Assembly (NCBI GenBank): GCA_008973525.1
Contig: WACJ01000044.1
Coordinates: 682,001-746,000, forward strand
DNA: 64,000 bases
Origin: Stenopsyche tienmushanensis
Taxonomy: Eukaryota; Arthropoda; Insecta; Trichoptera; Stenopsychidae
Reading direction: 5' to 3'
The position numbers and the translations under genes are program-made. Shown here piece after piece: positions 24,366 through 38,600 of this stretch. Within the stretch, counting starts at the first letter, position 1; each line of letters opens with the position of its first letter. A model generated the notes under the pieces. That model saw nothing but the letters and a program-made list of their open reading frames with translations, was not told where the DNA came from and searched no databases.

Positions 24366-27300
24366 TATTATGTTATATGACAAATTGCTCTTATAATGTT
24401 AATTATGCAATATAATTCAATTACACAATATTCATGACGATGAATATGAATACTTAAATGCATACTTCTCAATGTAAATCGATTATATCAAATCAATATT
24501 TCACGCCCGTACAGATTTAATGCATTCTTAATTATTTCCATGGAAAGTATACATACATTAGGAAACATTTTTCTAAAATGAAATGTACCATAACCAATGC
24601 ATAATGAGGACTTATTATTTAATATTTTCTACAGCACCCGTAAAACGCCTCAAATAATTGAATAGTTATGATTGTGCAATATTTTTCGGAAATGGTGATT
24701 TCTCTCTGAACGATGAATTCGGAGAATGTTGCGATTATGTATCGCGGTCACTGCTTTTGGTCGCCTCTGTGATTGCAATAAGCGGCGGTTCTTCGATTGA
24801 GTCACGTCGGATGAATTCTAAGAGTCTCGACGATCAAGGTCTGATGAAGTCATCGCATGATTTCATAATGTTGTGTTTATCATAATCGTATATTGTGGTG
24901 TCGGATAAATTCTGTCCCTGATGCAAAATCGCGATTTCGCCACTCCAAGCGATCAATCGGATGCAATGCGCTCAAGCATCGAGCATTTGATAGATACTTA
25001 ATTTTGATGGTTCTATTTAAAATTGATGACATGTTTTTGATCGACGTGTTTCTAATTTTTCATCGTCAATTTGCCCGGCGACTTTAAAAATATCCGCTCG
25101 CAGTCTTTGCAGGGGACGTTGATTGATATAAAATTCAATTTTTTCAGATGGTCCTTTAGATGAAATATGGGTTTCGGATAAAACATACAGAGCCGCTCTT
25201 TATAAGGTCATACTTTCGAAATTAATAAAGGCGAGAGCATGCAAAAAAGCCAAGACACTCTGACACTTTGCATAATTACTTTGGCATAAGCCGTAAGTGC
25301 TCTGGCCTGTATCGAAACGTGCTTAAATGATTTACAGCTTTGAGTGAAAAAAAAAGTTTTAAAACAATACAGCACCGGCAACGGAATACGTAATGGAGAA
25401 ATATTTAGCATATTCTTTAACTTTCGCGCGGAACGCTGACAGCGCGAAAAAACCACCCCACGACGGGCGGCAATAACGAAATTTCGCGGGGCGGAAACGC
25501 TTATAAAACCGATAACGCAATTGACGAGATGTAAATATGTCCATCGTTTCCAGGAACATCCTTAAAATCGATTCACACATTGGCAAATATGGTTTTTCAC
25601 TTTCTTTTCGATGTATCACGCGTTGTGAGCATTTAGCACTGAGTCAACATCCGCGTGCAGTCGTGTATGAAGAAAAGCCTTGGCAAGGCCTGAGCAAGAT
25701 GCGTGACTAAGACCTGATGATGACTGCTTTGAATGCTCGACGAAGCGAAGACTTTGGACAGGTGTTGCTTCGAATTTGCTGGATATGTTAAAATCAAGCG
25801 AATTTTTATGAGACGCTATATAAAAAGGACAGATCGAGCTCTCGAGATGCAATATGAAAGTTGATTTTGGATGGAACCGTATGAAGATCTTATCCAAAGG
25901 TGCAAATAAAATTTGGAATGAAATGGATTTGGTCAGTTCAAATGAAAGCGATACGAATCGGCAATCGTTCGTTGTGAATTTATCATTTTTTCGGCGATGA
26001 AATCCTAATTTTTCAATTTCGACCTTTCGCTCTTCCCGGTCGCGTCCCTCCCCGGGGTCGATCCTCGATTTAAATTTACATGGGAATGGCCTTTTTTAAA
26101 AAGTCGCCAATTTAAAAGTCGACGCGTTTTTTTCGCATCTATCCCGCCGGATTCGCCTCAAAAATTCATGCCAATATAATCGCATAAAGGACGAAAATAA
26201 ATGAAACCGTCAAAGGTTGCGTCGCCGGCAAAGGAAGGACCTATTTAAAGGCTGCCGGAAAAAACCTTTCCACGTGTCGCGTCTCGAATATTTTCCATTC
26301 AAATTAGGCCAATACGGGTATTTCCCCACTGAAAATCGGACTAACCAGAGTCTTTGGGGGTGGAATTATTTTTCGCGTTTGTGCTCCTTGCGGAGAATCC
26401 CGACGATGGAGGATTTTTAATGCCGTCGCGAATATTTATATTTTTTAAGAGGCGAATTTACCTGTTGAATCGTAAGCACTGTAAGATGGCAAAGAATATT
26501 AAATTATTGGGTGAGACGAGCGACTTTGCCGGAGGCTGTGCTTATGTGATCGGATCGGGGTGTGATTTTGTCGCATGGTTCGTAAAAAGCGTTTTTCATA
26601 AATCCCTAGCAATTAAGCAGTTTATTCAACCCACTTGAGGAGTTTTTGGCGAATATTTAATGTTGGATACGAAGTGCCAATGATTTTATCTGATTAAAAG
26701 CAGGACTACCGAGGCTTTCTGCTTATTGACATCGATATGGTAGCCCATCTCTCTATAAAATATGAGCCCCAATTATTCCATTTTTTCAAAATGCACACCA
26801 AACAGAAGCTTTATTTGGGTGTAGATATTTTTATTGAATAATACATCACCCAGTTACGACAATTTTGCTTGAAAAATATGGATCTATCGTTCGTTGTTCA
26901 ATAATAACGTAAATGCGTTGTTGCAATATATTCTTACACATGGTTGAAATTGTACTACTAATTACTAAAATAAAATGACAGTATAAAATAAATCAGATAT
27001 AAACAATATACAGTACTGAAATCTAAGCGTCACATTTGGATGATCTTTTATATTTGAAAGACCAAAGTATCTAACCATAATTGCATCATCAAAAAGGCAT
27101 ATTACGTAGAAGATAATCAAAAGACATGTTCTGTTAGGTATTCAAAATTTCGGTCGTATTTATAGCTACTTCAAACGCATCCATTGGCATATTTAACATT
27201 TATATGGAAATATACACAGAAAAATGCGCTAAAACACTCACAATTAAATTTGATTCCGTTTAATGAAAATGTATGTATTAATTCACTCTGTCAAAACGTT

Positions 27301-27598
27301 ATTCTATATTCAAATGTAATTATTTTTAGAAAATGGTGTGTAAATTGAATGAACCAGTATATCAATGTAGCCTGTTGCGCATTAGCACGATTCTCAAGAA
27401 TGTTCTGAAGGCACGCGATCGTATATTTTATTAAGACGTGTATAAAAATATGTTTTTGAATTGAGATTTGAATGTCATCTATTATATCCTTAATGGAATT
27501 CGCTTGGATTTGATGGTCTGTTTGTAAGTATTTGATTGCATGTGTATGGCAAATTTATTATTTTTTTATCGTATCATAAAGGCAATGTGTTGACTTAC

Positions 27599-27859
27599 CT
27601 GATTTCTGGTTGAGGAGAACCACCGACGCTGGAGCAGGTGATCCTTTGTTCTCGTTCTTCGGTCGCTTGTATGCGGTTGCTCGGCGAAATCCTAGGCGCT
27701 TGAGGTGCAGTCAACACTGTCAGGGTGTAAGCCTGGGCATGGACGTTGTTGCCGGATCCAGCTGCCTTGACCCGACATTCGAATCTTCCATTGTCATGGT
27801 CGTAGGACACATTGGCGATCATCAGATTGTAGCGACCCTGGTCCGGTCTGTGATCCAAT
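27599..27859 (-). CDS. ed: ed exon 3: second half of Ig1 and start of Ig2
   Basis: Acceptor TTTGTTTCAG ends at 27860; donor CAG followed by GTAAGTC begins at 27598. The first base completes the codon left by exon 2, then 86 codons, then two bases. The reading carries the F-strand cysteine of Ig1 in D-N-G-R-F-E-C (about residue 102), a linker rich in proline, and the first Ig2 cysteine in Q-R-I-T-C (about 149) followed by G-G-S-P-Q-P-E-I, the usual turn before the Ig core tryptophan. That tryptophan comes as the first full codon of exon 4. Phases match on both sides, which supports both boundaries. Confidence 0.92.
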
Positions 27860-28314
27860 CTGAAACAAACAAGGCGTCGATTGAGCAAATTTATAGAATT
27901 TAATGCATGAATGGTTCGCCGGATTCGCGTCCGGGATGCAAAATGGAAACATTTTACTCCGACCCGAAATAATGACAGTCATAAAGTGGCGGTGCTTTTA
28001 AAAATTTCATCGTCTTTTACCCAATATCGACGGCGATGTTTACGACCCGCATAAACTTTTCACGATACAATGTCGTCATGAGGCATGAGCTTCAGAATCA
28101 CCTGATGCCTTTCAGCTTAAAATAGCACTAAAGAAAGCTCAATGAGGATTGAAAATCTTCGTTTTATGAAGATTTTAACAAACATATTTGACTTACTTTG
28201 AAATCCAATTACATTGATATTTAACACTTCTGACATAGAAGGTTGATCTTATAATATATATATCAAGGAATATAATTCAAATACTACCGAATAGAAAATT
28301 TTGATTATCTAAAA

Positions 28315-29290
28315 CGTGACTCAATAAGTTTGTAGGATTATTTTCTACTTTTTTCTTCTTAATTTGTGGTCTTTTTACCGCAATTTCTTCCAAAAAAATC
28401 TTATTACCAACTCATTGAGTTATGTTGAGACATGTTTTATTGTACAATGTTTTGGATTTAAATCCAGATTGTAGATAAATATGCATTGTAAATATAGGAG
28501 ATCAAAAGTATCGTTTGATCGATTGATTAATAAAAACAGAGGTTTGCTTATAAGCGATTGAATTATCAAATAGAAATAAAAAACATGATTGAAAAAAAAA
28601 TTGGATGAAATTGCGAAAAACCACCCTTAAAATGTAGAAGAAAAAAATCCTACCAACTTATTGAGTGTTCAAATTTTCCTGCATAAAATTCTTATTGAAT
28701 TATTTTTTATCCTAATCTGTCACATATGGAAAAATAGATTGATACTGAAACTAATTTTAATTTAATATTATTTGGGAGATTAAAAGCAGCTAATATAGTC
28801 GTCAAAACCCAAAGAAGTTGAATTTTATCTATAGAAATATTGGCTATGAAATAGATATGAAAAAAAATCCCAATACCTATATTTTATAATGGTTTAAAAT
28901 TGTTAAGAAGAAATATTTTGTAGTTTATTGGGAGTTTTTTAATCAAAAAGAGAATAGGATGTCCGATTCTGCTTTAGATGGCATGTGTTTTTAAAGGGTG
29001 GTTTTTGTGGTTTAAATTTGAGAAAGCAGAATCTCTACGAACAATCAATCAATCAATTCAAGAAAATGTTGTTTTCTAATACATGATTATCCTAATAGAC
29101 ATATCCTGATCAAATAACACTCCTAATATGAATGTCATTGAATACTTATGGCCAATTATTACGCAAAAATTAAAAAAAGACGATGTTTAACAATATTCAG
29201 TACTATGATGATACAGTACTTGCACATCAACGCACTAAATTAAAAACATGTGCCAAAAAATGCCAGTTGCAGTGAAATTAATGCTGCAAA
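28315..29290 (+). mobile_element. degraded Tc1-like transposon cluster
   Basis: Inverted arms: CTCAATAAGTTTGTAGGATT at 28320, and its reverse-complement relatives ending ACTCATTGAGTT (about 28420) and ACTTATTGAGT (about 28660). These look like nested or repeated terminal repeats. Near 29125 the plus strand reads P-N-M-N-V-I-E-Y-L-W-P-I-I-T-Q-K-L-K-K, the third catalytic region of Tc1-type transposases, followed after stops by a degraded C-terminus. Many stops and indels; inactive. Confidence 0.75.
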
Positions 29291-32200
29291 CAGGCATATG
29301 ATGGATCGTCTTAAAACGAGGGAAAATTGAAATAGGGGAAAATGATGGATTGCATCAAAGTGAAAAGTGCAATTCAATATGGCGAAACATGTTTTTCGCG
29401 CGTTTATTTATCAAATTGTGTAGCATCCCGTAATCGATGGTGTGTCGAATTCTTTCGGCAACGGAAGCCTTATACGGTCGTTTTGTATTAAAAGGTCTTT
29501 ATATATATATAGAAATAATTTCTTGTGTCAACCGGTAACTGTCTTGAGTCACGCAATATAGATAATGTTCGGCTTTGAATGGATACTACGTGATTAACAA
29601 TCATATTTGCTTTTGTGTACGTCTAGTGATTGATAGAATTTATCCAAAGCCGCGACGTAATATTGCGCCGCGGCCAAATTGAGTTTTAAACGTATAAATA
29701 CGACGCGGTGATGATACAATCGGTGTGAAATGGAAATTATTTTCCGGGCGAAATTTATTGTTGTGGGGATGAAAACTTCGTCGCGACAAAAAATCGGATC
29801 CGCGCAACTAAATTATTATCCCCCTGGGACACTGGGATCGTCTTTGCTTGATTGCAATACGCTTTGTTAAGGCTTTAATTTCGTTTTTAAAAGTAATTTG
29901 GTTTTATGCGAATAACTTGACCTGACAAGCGAGCCGCATCTTGGTTTTCCTGACCTCAGTTTATGAAGAGCATTTTTTCCTCGGGTATAACTTTTCCCAC
30001 AATTCATATCGAGTTAGATACGCCTGACTTAAGGCGAAAAAGTTATATTTTCTTTTTTTGTCAGTGTGTAGTACACTCGAAAATGAGAAATGATAATTGA
30101 GAAAGTAGGTCCTTAGTCTTTGGCCGTAGTGATGAATAATGGATCTTTCCGTTTATGAATTAAGTCGGCGTATCATTTTTTCTTCCCGTATTCACGGAAT
30201 TTTCTTCGGCATCCTTCCCTTTTTTATTTACGCTTTCAGGAGTTTCGGAAGAAGATACATCATTCTCGGAAATAATTCACGCGTGTGAACGCGAAAAAAA
30301 AAAGTTAAAAGTCTTCCTGCGATGGGGAAGAAAGAACTAGGTCGAAATGACGTGACCGGATTGAAAAAAAGATCTATTGAATCAAATCATAATTCATCAC
30401 TTCTTAATTATTATATGAACCATGAAAAGCACATCAATTCATATTACGTTTTGGCAATCATGCCAAGTATTATGAAGTTCATAATTTGCGAATCACTTCA
30501 TAATTTTAGACGAAATTGATTTATTCATAATATTGTTTTAAAATGGAATCCCATTACAAATACTTATACTACAGAATTTATAACGCAAATTGAATGTATA
30601 ATAATTGCTAAACAACGACTCAACAATAAAGATACACCACTTAAAATGAATAGGTGACTCTCATTGACAATCATAGCTTTAAATAGATATAAATATGATT
30701 ACAAATTATGATTGTATATAATGAAGTAGGTCTTTTAAATCCTATTAGTCATCAAACAAACAATCCTGAATGATTTATCCTGAAAATAATCTCATATTGA
30801 TTCATTGAGCAGGTCATGTCATTGTATTGTTGGTAATTGGAGTTTTAATAAATTTGACAATAATCATTTTAACCTATAGCGAACGATTGCTGTCATATTA
30901 TGGCTTTTAAGTATGTATTTCTTCAGGGAATAATTCAAATATTTAAACTTTTATATATCCTATTTTAACTCCAGTAATATTTCTGTATTTTTCATGATGA
31001 TGTATGTTTGAATTATTCAGAATCAATGGTATTTTTATAAAATATATAACAACTATGAGAAATCCTTTATTTTATATAGATTTATCTCGGTGTTGTTTTT
31101 CAGTGGTAAAAATCCTTTTAGTAAAATTTGAATAGATTTTCAAAGGGGGGTGTATTCTCGTCGACAATGAAGCGCAAACCAAATAAATCTGCCAGTTCCC
31201 CACCTTGTAGAATTTTCATTTTTATTTCAGAAGAAAGCGAAAGGTCCAGATTCAGTTTTAAATCGGAAAGTCGCCTCATTTTTCCGATCGTTTATTATCG
31301 AAATTAATTTTTTTCCGGCTCCGAGGACATGGTGCGAATTGAAAATCGGAATCAATTGATATGCGCCAGCGTCCCTTAAACGCCCGCTCGTGAAAAGCCA
31401 TTAAAAATTTCATTAGAAATTTCCATAGCGCCTGTGGGAGAACTTTTCTTTCGCCAACATTATAATAAAGCGGTGGTGGAATTCCTCGGGAACAAGTGTT
31501 GTTGATAATTCCGCGGGAGAGCCGTCCCGAATGGTAAATGAGCTGATGCCGGCAGTCAATAGTGCCTTATTACGAGGGTCAGCCGTGACCTTGAAGGCAC
31601 GTCCCTCATGGAAAATTAGAAAAGCCTCGCCGTGAAAAATGTCCCACGGCATCAAGTTTTTTTCTTAGGCCAACCTCGACCGATTTATTACGACCAAATA
31701 ATTCGGGGCTTTGGATAATTGTAAGACCTATTTGCGTTCGTGTATGGAAAATAACCGTATAATCAAATCACACGTGACGAATTATCATTTATTCATTCAA
31801 TATTACTTTGGTTTTATCGTCAAATTCAATATGGCTGGTAAAGTTTTCTAAATATACACCGCAAATGATTGGTTGGTTGAATAAGTTCTGCCCACGACAG
31901 AAAATCCACTGTGACGGCATAAACATGAACTTGGTAAAATATTTGATTGATTAATTGACGATCATGATGACACTAATATGACGATCAAAATAAGATCATT
32001 ATATATCAATCCTGAATGAAATAGAGATATTAAGAATATACAAATTTTCTGTATATTAATTTATACTTAGCTATTGCCGAACTTCTATTTATACTTAAAT
32101 CTGTTCATTGATATCGAAACAGTATCAAATAAATACACTTCTACGATTGATTTCAATGCTTTTTGATATTTATTGCTTTCATTTAAAATTTTGGTCAATA

Positions 32201-35200
32201 GATCATGGGAATAAATTGATCCTTGGTTAGTACTTCGGATTTTTTAATAAAGCAACTTTACCAGGGCTAAAAATCATGATATGAGGGATTTTAGTGTATC
32301 GTCATCAAATTTTGATGATTTTGCCATCATCCCTTAAGTTTCTACTGTCTGATTTAAGTTTTTGGAAACAAAACGTTCTAATACTTTCGGATCCCCTAAT
32401 ATTTTAGCATTCGAATCCAATTCAACACGCTTTGTTTTATTGTTAAAACCAATAAAAAGGCAAATAAATTCGACATTCTGCGGAGGGATACCAAAGCTCG
32501 AATCACACTCTGCTGACCCTAAATCGATTAAACAAACAATCGGGAAATTTATTTCGTCGTATATTTTGCATTTTTTTTTAGGTAATCTTTGGGGAAATTC
32601 AACATAACGGCTGCAAGGCGGCGAGTTATGAAAAGCTGTCAGATTAGCCCGGCAAATATTTGCGCGTTTATTTTTCCACCCTACCCCTTGCTGTCTATAT
32701 TCGGGATTTGGAGCGTTTTACGGCCAAAAGTTAAACAGATACTCGAATTTTAATTAGGATTAAAAATAAATACGCAGCGATTTGTATTTGCCGGGCTGAT
32801 ATTCTGTTGCCAATTTTTGGGGCCTTCCTTTTTGTTTTTTTTTATTCCAGGGCGAGTTTATTCGCGTAGCTGCCCTGTTGTAAATCATGGGATCGCACTT
32901 TCAAATTGAGGTCGTAATTTGAAGTACTCGGTCTTAATTGGGCCGAGTTTCGGTACTTAAGGGACCTAATATGAACGAATTTTATACTGAACTTTGCCAA
33001 TTTATCTATGTAATTAAGGATTCTAGCCGGAATATTTTTATGCCCATCGGAAATTGGATGAAATCCTGAGAGTCGAACCAAAATAGCATCAAATCGTAAT
33101 TTATCCGGCAAACAAAAGTTTATTTTCATCGAGTTACCACCTACTTATCTTCCCACACGTCTATTTCATTTATTGGTAAAATGCTATTTAATATCCATTA
33201 GTATAAGTTAATAAATAATCCAGTGGTTGTCAACGTTTATATACAAAAAAACACGTTGAAAAAAATATTTATTTGAATTGTATTGTGTAGAATTAATTGT
33301 GATGGGTTGATACTTTTATGAAGGGTTACGCAAGTGCATTATTTCTCCATCGGAAAAAAGATTGATGAAATGCGTGCCCTTCCCACTCGACCATTCGAAA
33401 TGGTAAAGGTAACATTTCGCGATTAACATTTGCGAAGAAAGCCACCCCCCGCTAGATCGATGGGCGAGTTTAAATGGCGGTGGGCGAATGGTCCCCAAAT
33501 TACCCGTCAAATGAAGCGTGTCGTCTGCCGATGGTAATTTAGATACCACCCCACGAAATACTCCCGCTCGGCCCATGTATAATGAACATAAAAAGAATAA
33601 TAACTCCCACTATATTGGCATAGCGCGAAAAACACCCGGAGCACGTGGTAATAAACATAATCGAAACGCTGCCGAGAAGCATTCGGGGGCTATTAAATCG
33701 ATATAGGGCTGAACGGCGCACGTGTATCAACCCTTAAGTGGAGGATCATAATTGTCGAAACTACTCATGCTAATATCATATTTATATCGGCGTCCCATAA
33801 GTAACGTATTGTTATTTAAATTTTAAATTTAAAAAACTTCCCACGATAAAGACTATCGTTTATGTGCAGAATAATGAATCAAACTCTCTAAGGACTTTTC
33901 GTACATAAACCATCCCCATTAATGTCATTTTGCAGACATTGTGATAATTTGATGATGAATATAGTTGATGTATCATGTCTACATGTTATATTGATTTAGC
34001 TTAGAATTATTATGAATTCGAATTAATCGAATGGATCTTGTTATTAAATAAAATCTGGATCGAATGGATCAAACACACCTAAGAAATTTAAAATATATAT
34101 ATATTTGGTATCAGTATAATATATCAGATAATCGATTATATTTTCATTTTATTAGATTTTGTAGAACTTAGTCTGAAAATCATCATTCGCCTTTAGACAA
34201 TGAAATTTGAACTAGGAAATAAATTGAAATCTGAGAGTCTCAATCTGGATACATAGCAAATATTAGATTTTAAGTTGATAATAATATTAACTGAAATATT
34301 GAGAAAGCTTTGAGGAATCTTCTGCATTAAAATAGTAAAGATTACATATCATTTTCGACAAAAGTAACGACTTGAATGCCATATTAGTGCGCAATTCGAT
34401 TTTTAAAACATCTTTCATTTGGAAATTTAATATTTCTTTTATAATTAGGATAAAAAATATATTAATTTCTTCCACAAATCTGTTATATTGTATATACATT
34501 TAAATTAATATTGATGTCATTCAGAGGTTGACAGTGTCAATGTTACATCAACGAGTGCCGCAAGAATTGAGGCCCAGAGCTGATTACAGTATGTCAAACG
34601 TGTCTCATATATGTGATGAAAAATCAGCATTTCTTGGAACACATCGCTTCGAGCGAAGGGCAGAAATAAAAATAGAATGACAAAATACGATGTGGATTTC
34701 ATTCCGAGGAATTGTTTGGAATATTCTTTTTCCAAAACTAGAAAAACGTGGGGTCGTCTTGCAATAAGACTTTCATGCCGTTATAATTCACGTTCTTATA
34801 TAAAAGGGTGGGACCGATCGTTGCCCCCCCTGCGTTCAGTTCAATACATCATTAATAGAGCCCAAATTACATGGTCGGTCATTACCATTATTATTATCAT
34901 CAAGTAGCAGGTTATTGGCGAAATACTGTTTATTTTTCGTTAAGGCTCATTATGTCCGAAAAGAGCTTTCACACAAATTCCCGTGGTGAAAATATTTCTG
35001 TGCGCCACAATCACTGCGATTGTTCGTGGCGATTATTCCATACGGTGGTGCGAATAAAAGATATTGGAAATTTATTATTGCTATTATATTTTGTTGATAG
35101 GAGTCTTGAATAGCGGGTAAATGTGTGTTTTCGGACACGTAAGCCTTATTTGAGTTGGCTAAACGTAATCGATGTATATAAATTTTTGACCTAGAAGTTA

Positions 35201-36172
35201 GAACTCGTCTTCAATAGGTAACGGTAAAGCTGATGGCCTGCAAGACATCTAGGGTCGTCCGGTCGGTTCAGGCTCGCATGGGCGATGTGCCACTTTTGCT
35301 ACCGGATTTGTATATGATGCAATTAATTTGTATCTCGTTTTGCTACAATCGATAACATAACGGCTCTCGGATCTCTCGAGAGACATGAGATGTGTTTATC
35401 AATGGACCGGGATTCAAATTTTGTATGATTTATGAGAGGCAGCCGAATGATGTAAGTACACCGTGAGGATCATCACAAGATCGCTGAGGGGCATTCGATC
35501 TGCAAACAGTAATCCTCAATATTATAGTTCTAATGGCTTCATATTTGACTATCAACTTTTATTGTCAAGCCAGTCAAGATTATGTCAGTCCAAATAATAA
35601 AACTGTCCGCTTCTATTTCAGCCCGTCCACTCCTGGAAGACGGTAAGGAAAAATACCTATATAGGATGAATCCTTTCCCGGATCGGAGCTATCGAAAACA
35701 ATAAATATGTCATCCCTCGTCAAAATCGCTGGTAACATTTTCACGTGCCGGGGAGAGCCATGGGTGGTTCGCCTTCGGCCCCATCGGGGGCGGTGGGTCG
35801 TAAATGGTTAATGGGGTGAAAGTAGTTTTGTGTGCGTTACGGTGGTTGTGTATGATAATGGGGTGTTTCCACAGGAGTGGATATTATCGCCCTGTAAGAG
35901 GTGAGAATAGTCATGTGCGTATTAAGAAAATTATACACTGTAAATATAATCCGAGGAAATTTTATAATTAGGGGACGATTAAGCGCCCCATTAAAAGATC
36001 ATTAGAGAGATACATTAAGCTTTAAGTAACAGCGCATTTAATATTTAACAATCAAAGGACTTGAGATAGACTCGTACAAAATCGTTTACAACAATAATTT
36101 GAAGTGCAAAATTGTACAGCAATTTTCAGTTTTAACACCAGATACAATGATTACATACAAAATTATATATTA

Positions 36173-36505
36173 GGGCTATCGAAAAGTATTCGCGTATTTT
36201 GAGACCTTATGTTTGAGTCTGGACACAGCAACTGAAACATCTTACTTGTAGAACTATTAATAAATATTATTTTTGGTAACATGTCAAGATTAGAAACTAA
36301 CAGTTTTTTTAAAAAGAGAAACGTTTGTAAAAATGCATCTGAAGTGGAAATGTATTTAAAATCGTTTCTTGCTTCTAAGAAACGGAAAGATTATACAAAA
36401 AAGGAATTGAATGACTGCCAAGACGATGGAAAGATGTATTGAATAATAAAGGGAATTATATTTTGAACTTTTTATAATAAATACGCGAATACTTTTCGAT
36501 AGCCC
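36173..36505 (+). mobile_element. mariner MITE with 27-bp perfect inverted repeats
   Basis: Both ends begin GGGCTATCGAAAAGTATTCG and match perfectly for 27 bp; TA flanks each end. Inside, broken plus-strand frames read S-F-L-A-S-K-K-R-K-D-Y and, one frame over, L-P-R-R-W-K-D-V-L-N-N-K-G-N-Y-I, the usual C-terminal end of mariner transposases. The intact terminal repeats with a ruined interior suggest fairly recent mobilisation by an enzyme made elsewhere. Confidence 0.88.
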
Positions 36506-38359
36506 TAATATGAGCATTTGATAAATCTGAAAAATTTATGCTAATGCCGAAGCATTTGAATACGAAACAACCACAATAAAAACATGATTGCTTTACAATT
36601 TTTATCCAAGGGATCTTGCAATAAATCCACATGGCATTCAATCCTCAGTTTATCAATAGTCAATGACCGGCAGGCAACTTGATTGTTCAACGAACAATGA
36701 TTAGATACCCATCGAAACGCTATACGCTCGAAGCTTATAAAGGATTATTACGAATTTACTAAATGGATCAGCGCTGGAATGAAATCTTCCAGCATAATAT
36801 ATAAGGCAATCACGGAAAGAGCTTTATCGTCGTAGAGGCGGAGCATTTTCTTTTCTAACGATCTGTATGTAAATTAAAACAGGATATGAATCCTGTTATT
36901 CCGGATGCAAGATAAGCCCGGGGAATCTCGGCGTCAATTTGCTCTGATCGACGCATAGAGCATGCTATTATAATATAGGGATGGAAATATGCTTAATTTG
37001 CATGATTTTTTCGCAATGGAAGATTTTAATTTAAATTGAAAATCCGGCTTATATTGATTAAATAAGCGGACGTATCCTATCGTAGCTAATGTCGTATGTA
37101 TAATTATATAAATGAATTAGAACGCCATTATAGCCCTATCAATAGCAATTACTCTCCCCATAGGGCGCTGGCACAGCCGCATCCGACCATCTTCGGTTAT
37201 ACAAGAACCCTTTCATATTTCATCGTGATATTTGACCCCTTCTTCATACAATATAAGTCCGCAAGTTGGCCTTAAACTTCGGTTATTCCTAGTGTACCTT
37301 ACGCAGGGAGACCATGAGAAAGTTTCAAGTTTTTGCGACTTCCCGACATTATTTCAGTTCTGCCGCGTCACTTTGTTCTAGTTTATTATCCCTGTGTCTT
37401 TTAGGAATCGCCTCGAAATAAATTAACTTTTGCTTTTGTCGAATTTATTATTAAGCCACACGACTTGCAGGGCCTTGATATTTCAATTTTTGCGACAGTC
37501 TAAAATAATTAAGGGTTTTTTGGGTATTAACTCAGTTTACTCATTAAGGAAGGGTTGTCGACCGGGCAGAAAGCGGGTGGGTCAGAATAGACCTCATTAT
37601 ATTTATACACACACTCTTGACCCGTTGGGGTGGTATGGGCGACCATATGGCACGAACTGGGGATTATATTTGGATATCAGTGACCGATCGGCCGAACCTG
37701 ATGACAGTGACGGGTCGGTTGGCTCATTAGTTGCTCAACACAAAGTGTTTAGTAGACATTGTCCAAGAAAACAAAAAAGCCACTACAAAATTTCCAGCAT
37801 GTTTTTATCCACGTGCTGGGGAAATGTTTATGCTGAGAAGTTCATACAAAGGATTAAAATAAAGGGTTGTTTTAATGGCAACCTTCAACTATTCAGCTGT
37901 CTTAACTTGACGTCCTTGAGAAGGAAATTTAGTAAATCGGGTCGTTGAATAATTTCTGTCCACAATACAAACACTCTAACCATACACATTCAATAGAAGC
38001 CTTAATTACATGATTAGTACAATTATTTTGCCTGTCATGTATTGTATGTTCGGGGAGAAATTGCTGAATAAAGTCGCCCTATCTACCATTAATAAATCAC
38101 AAAAAAATCATATTCAGTCAGACTACAAAAATACATCACCAGAATTTTAAATTTTACCGCAATTTATGTCAAAAATGAACAACAGTAACTGTGGAAAAAA
38201 CCTTGTATGAAAGATATTATACATTTTACTTAAATTATACATCGGTGAGAATACAAAAAAGTAGGTGTAATATATTACATTTTTATGCGATGAAAATAAG
38301 TAATTGAGGATCTAAAATTGCTTTCAGACTTTGATGAATTGTAGACATCCAGACTGCAA

Positions 38360-38600
38360 AACCGATCAGAATTAATTGAACAATGTGTATTTTAAAGCGT
38401 TTTGCAAAAAACATTAGAAAACGGCACGTATTTTTGGCACTGCCGATATAAATGCAAATGTTTTGGAAAAAATAAAATACAGCTTTATGGAACACATTTC
38501 AATCTTGAATTCGATGCATTTGGGATCCATAATAGTATCTCAAATAGGATAAATTTTGGCACTTTCTTTGGATCGCTCGTCAAGAGTTAATGCATTTTTG
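38360..38600 (+). repeat. dispersed repeat, family C, copy 2
   Basis: Inverted relative to 22794-23040. The plus frame keeps E-N-G-T-Y-F-W-H and F-D-A-F-G-I-H-N-S-I-S-N-R-I-N-F-G, aligned with the same reading in copy 1. It ends near GTTAATGCATTTT, the diverged equivalent of the TTAA-containing end of copy 1. Confidence 0.5.

Larger units (their letters stand above)
17222..27598 (-). other. ed intron 3
   Basis: About 10.4 kb. It holds a repeat copy at 17886-17950, a repeat copy with a retained reading frame at 22794-23040, and a mariner-type MITE at 24179-24365. GC-richer patches at about 22130-22450, 23570-24060 and 26020-26620 contrast with the AT-rich background; they have no recognisable coding content. 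No gene is supported. Confidence 0.8.

Noticed and set aside
37430..37948. 172-codon plus-strand open frame
   Set aside because: No ATG at the start, no domain or signal sequence that looks real, composition like the surrounding intron.
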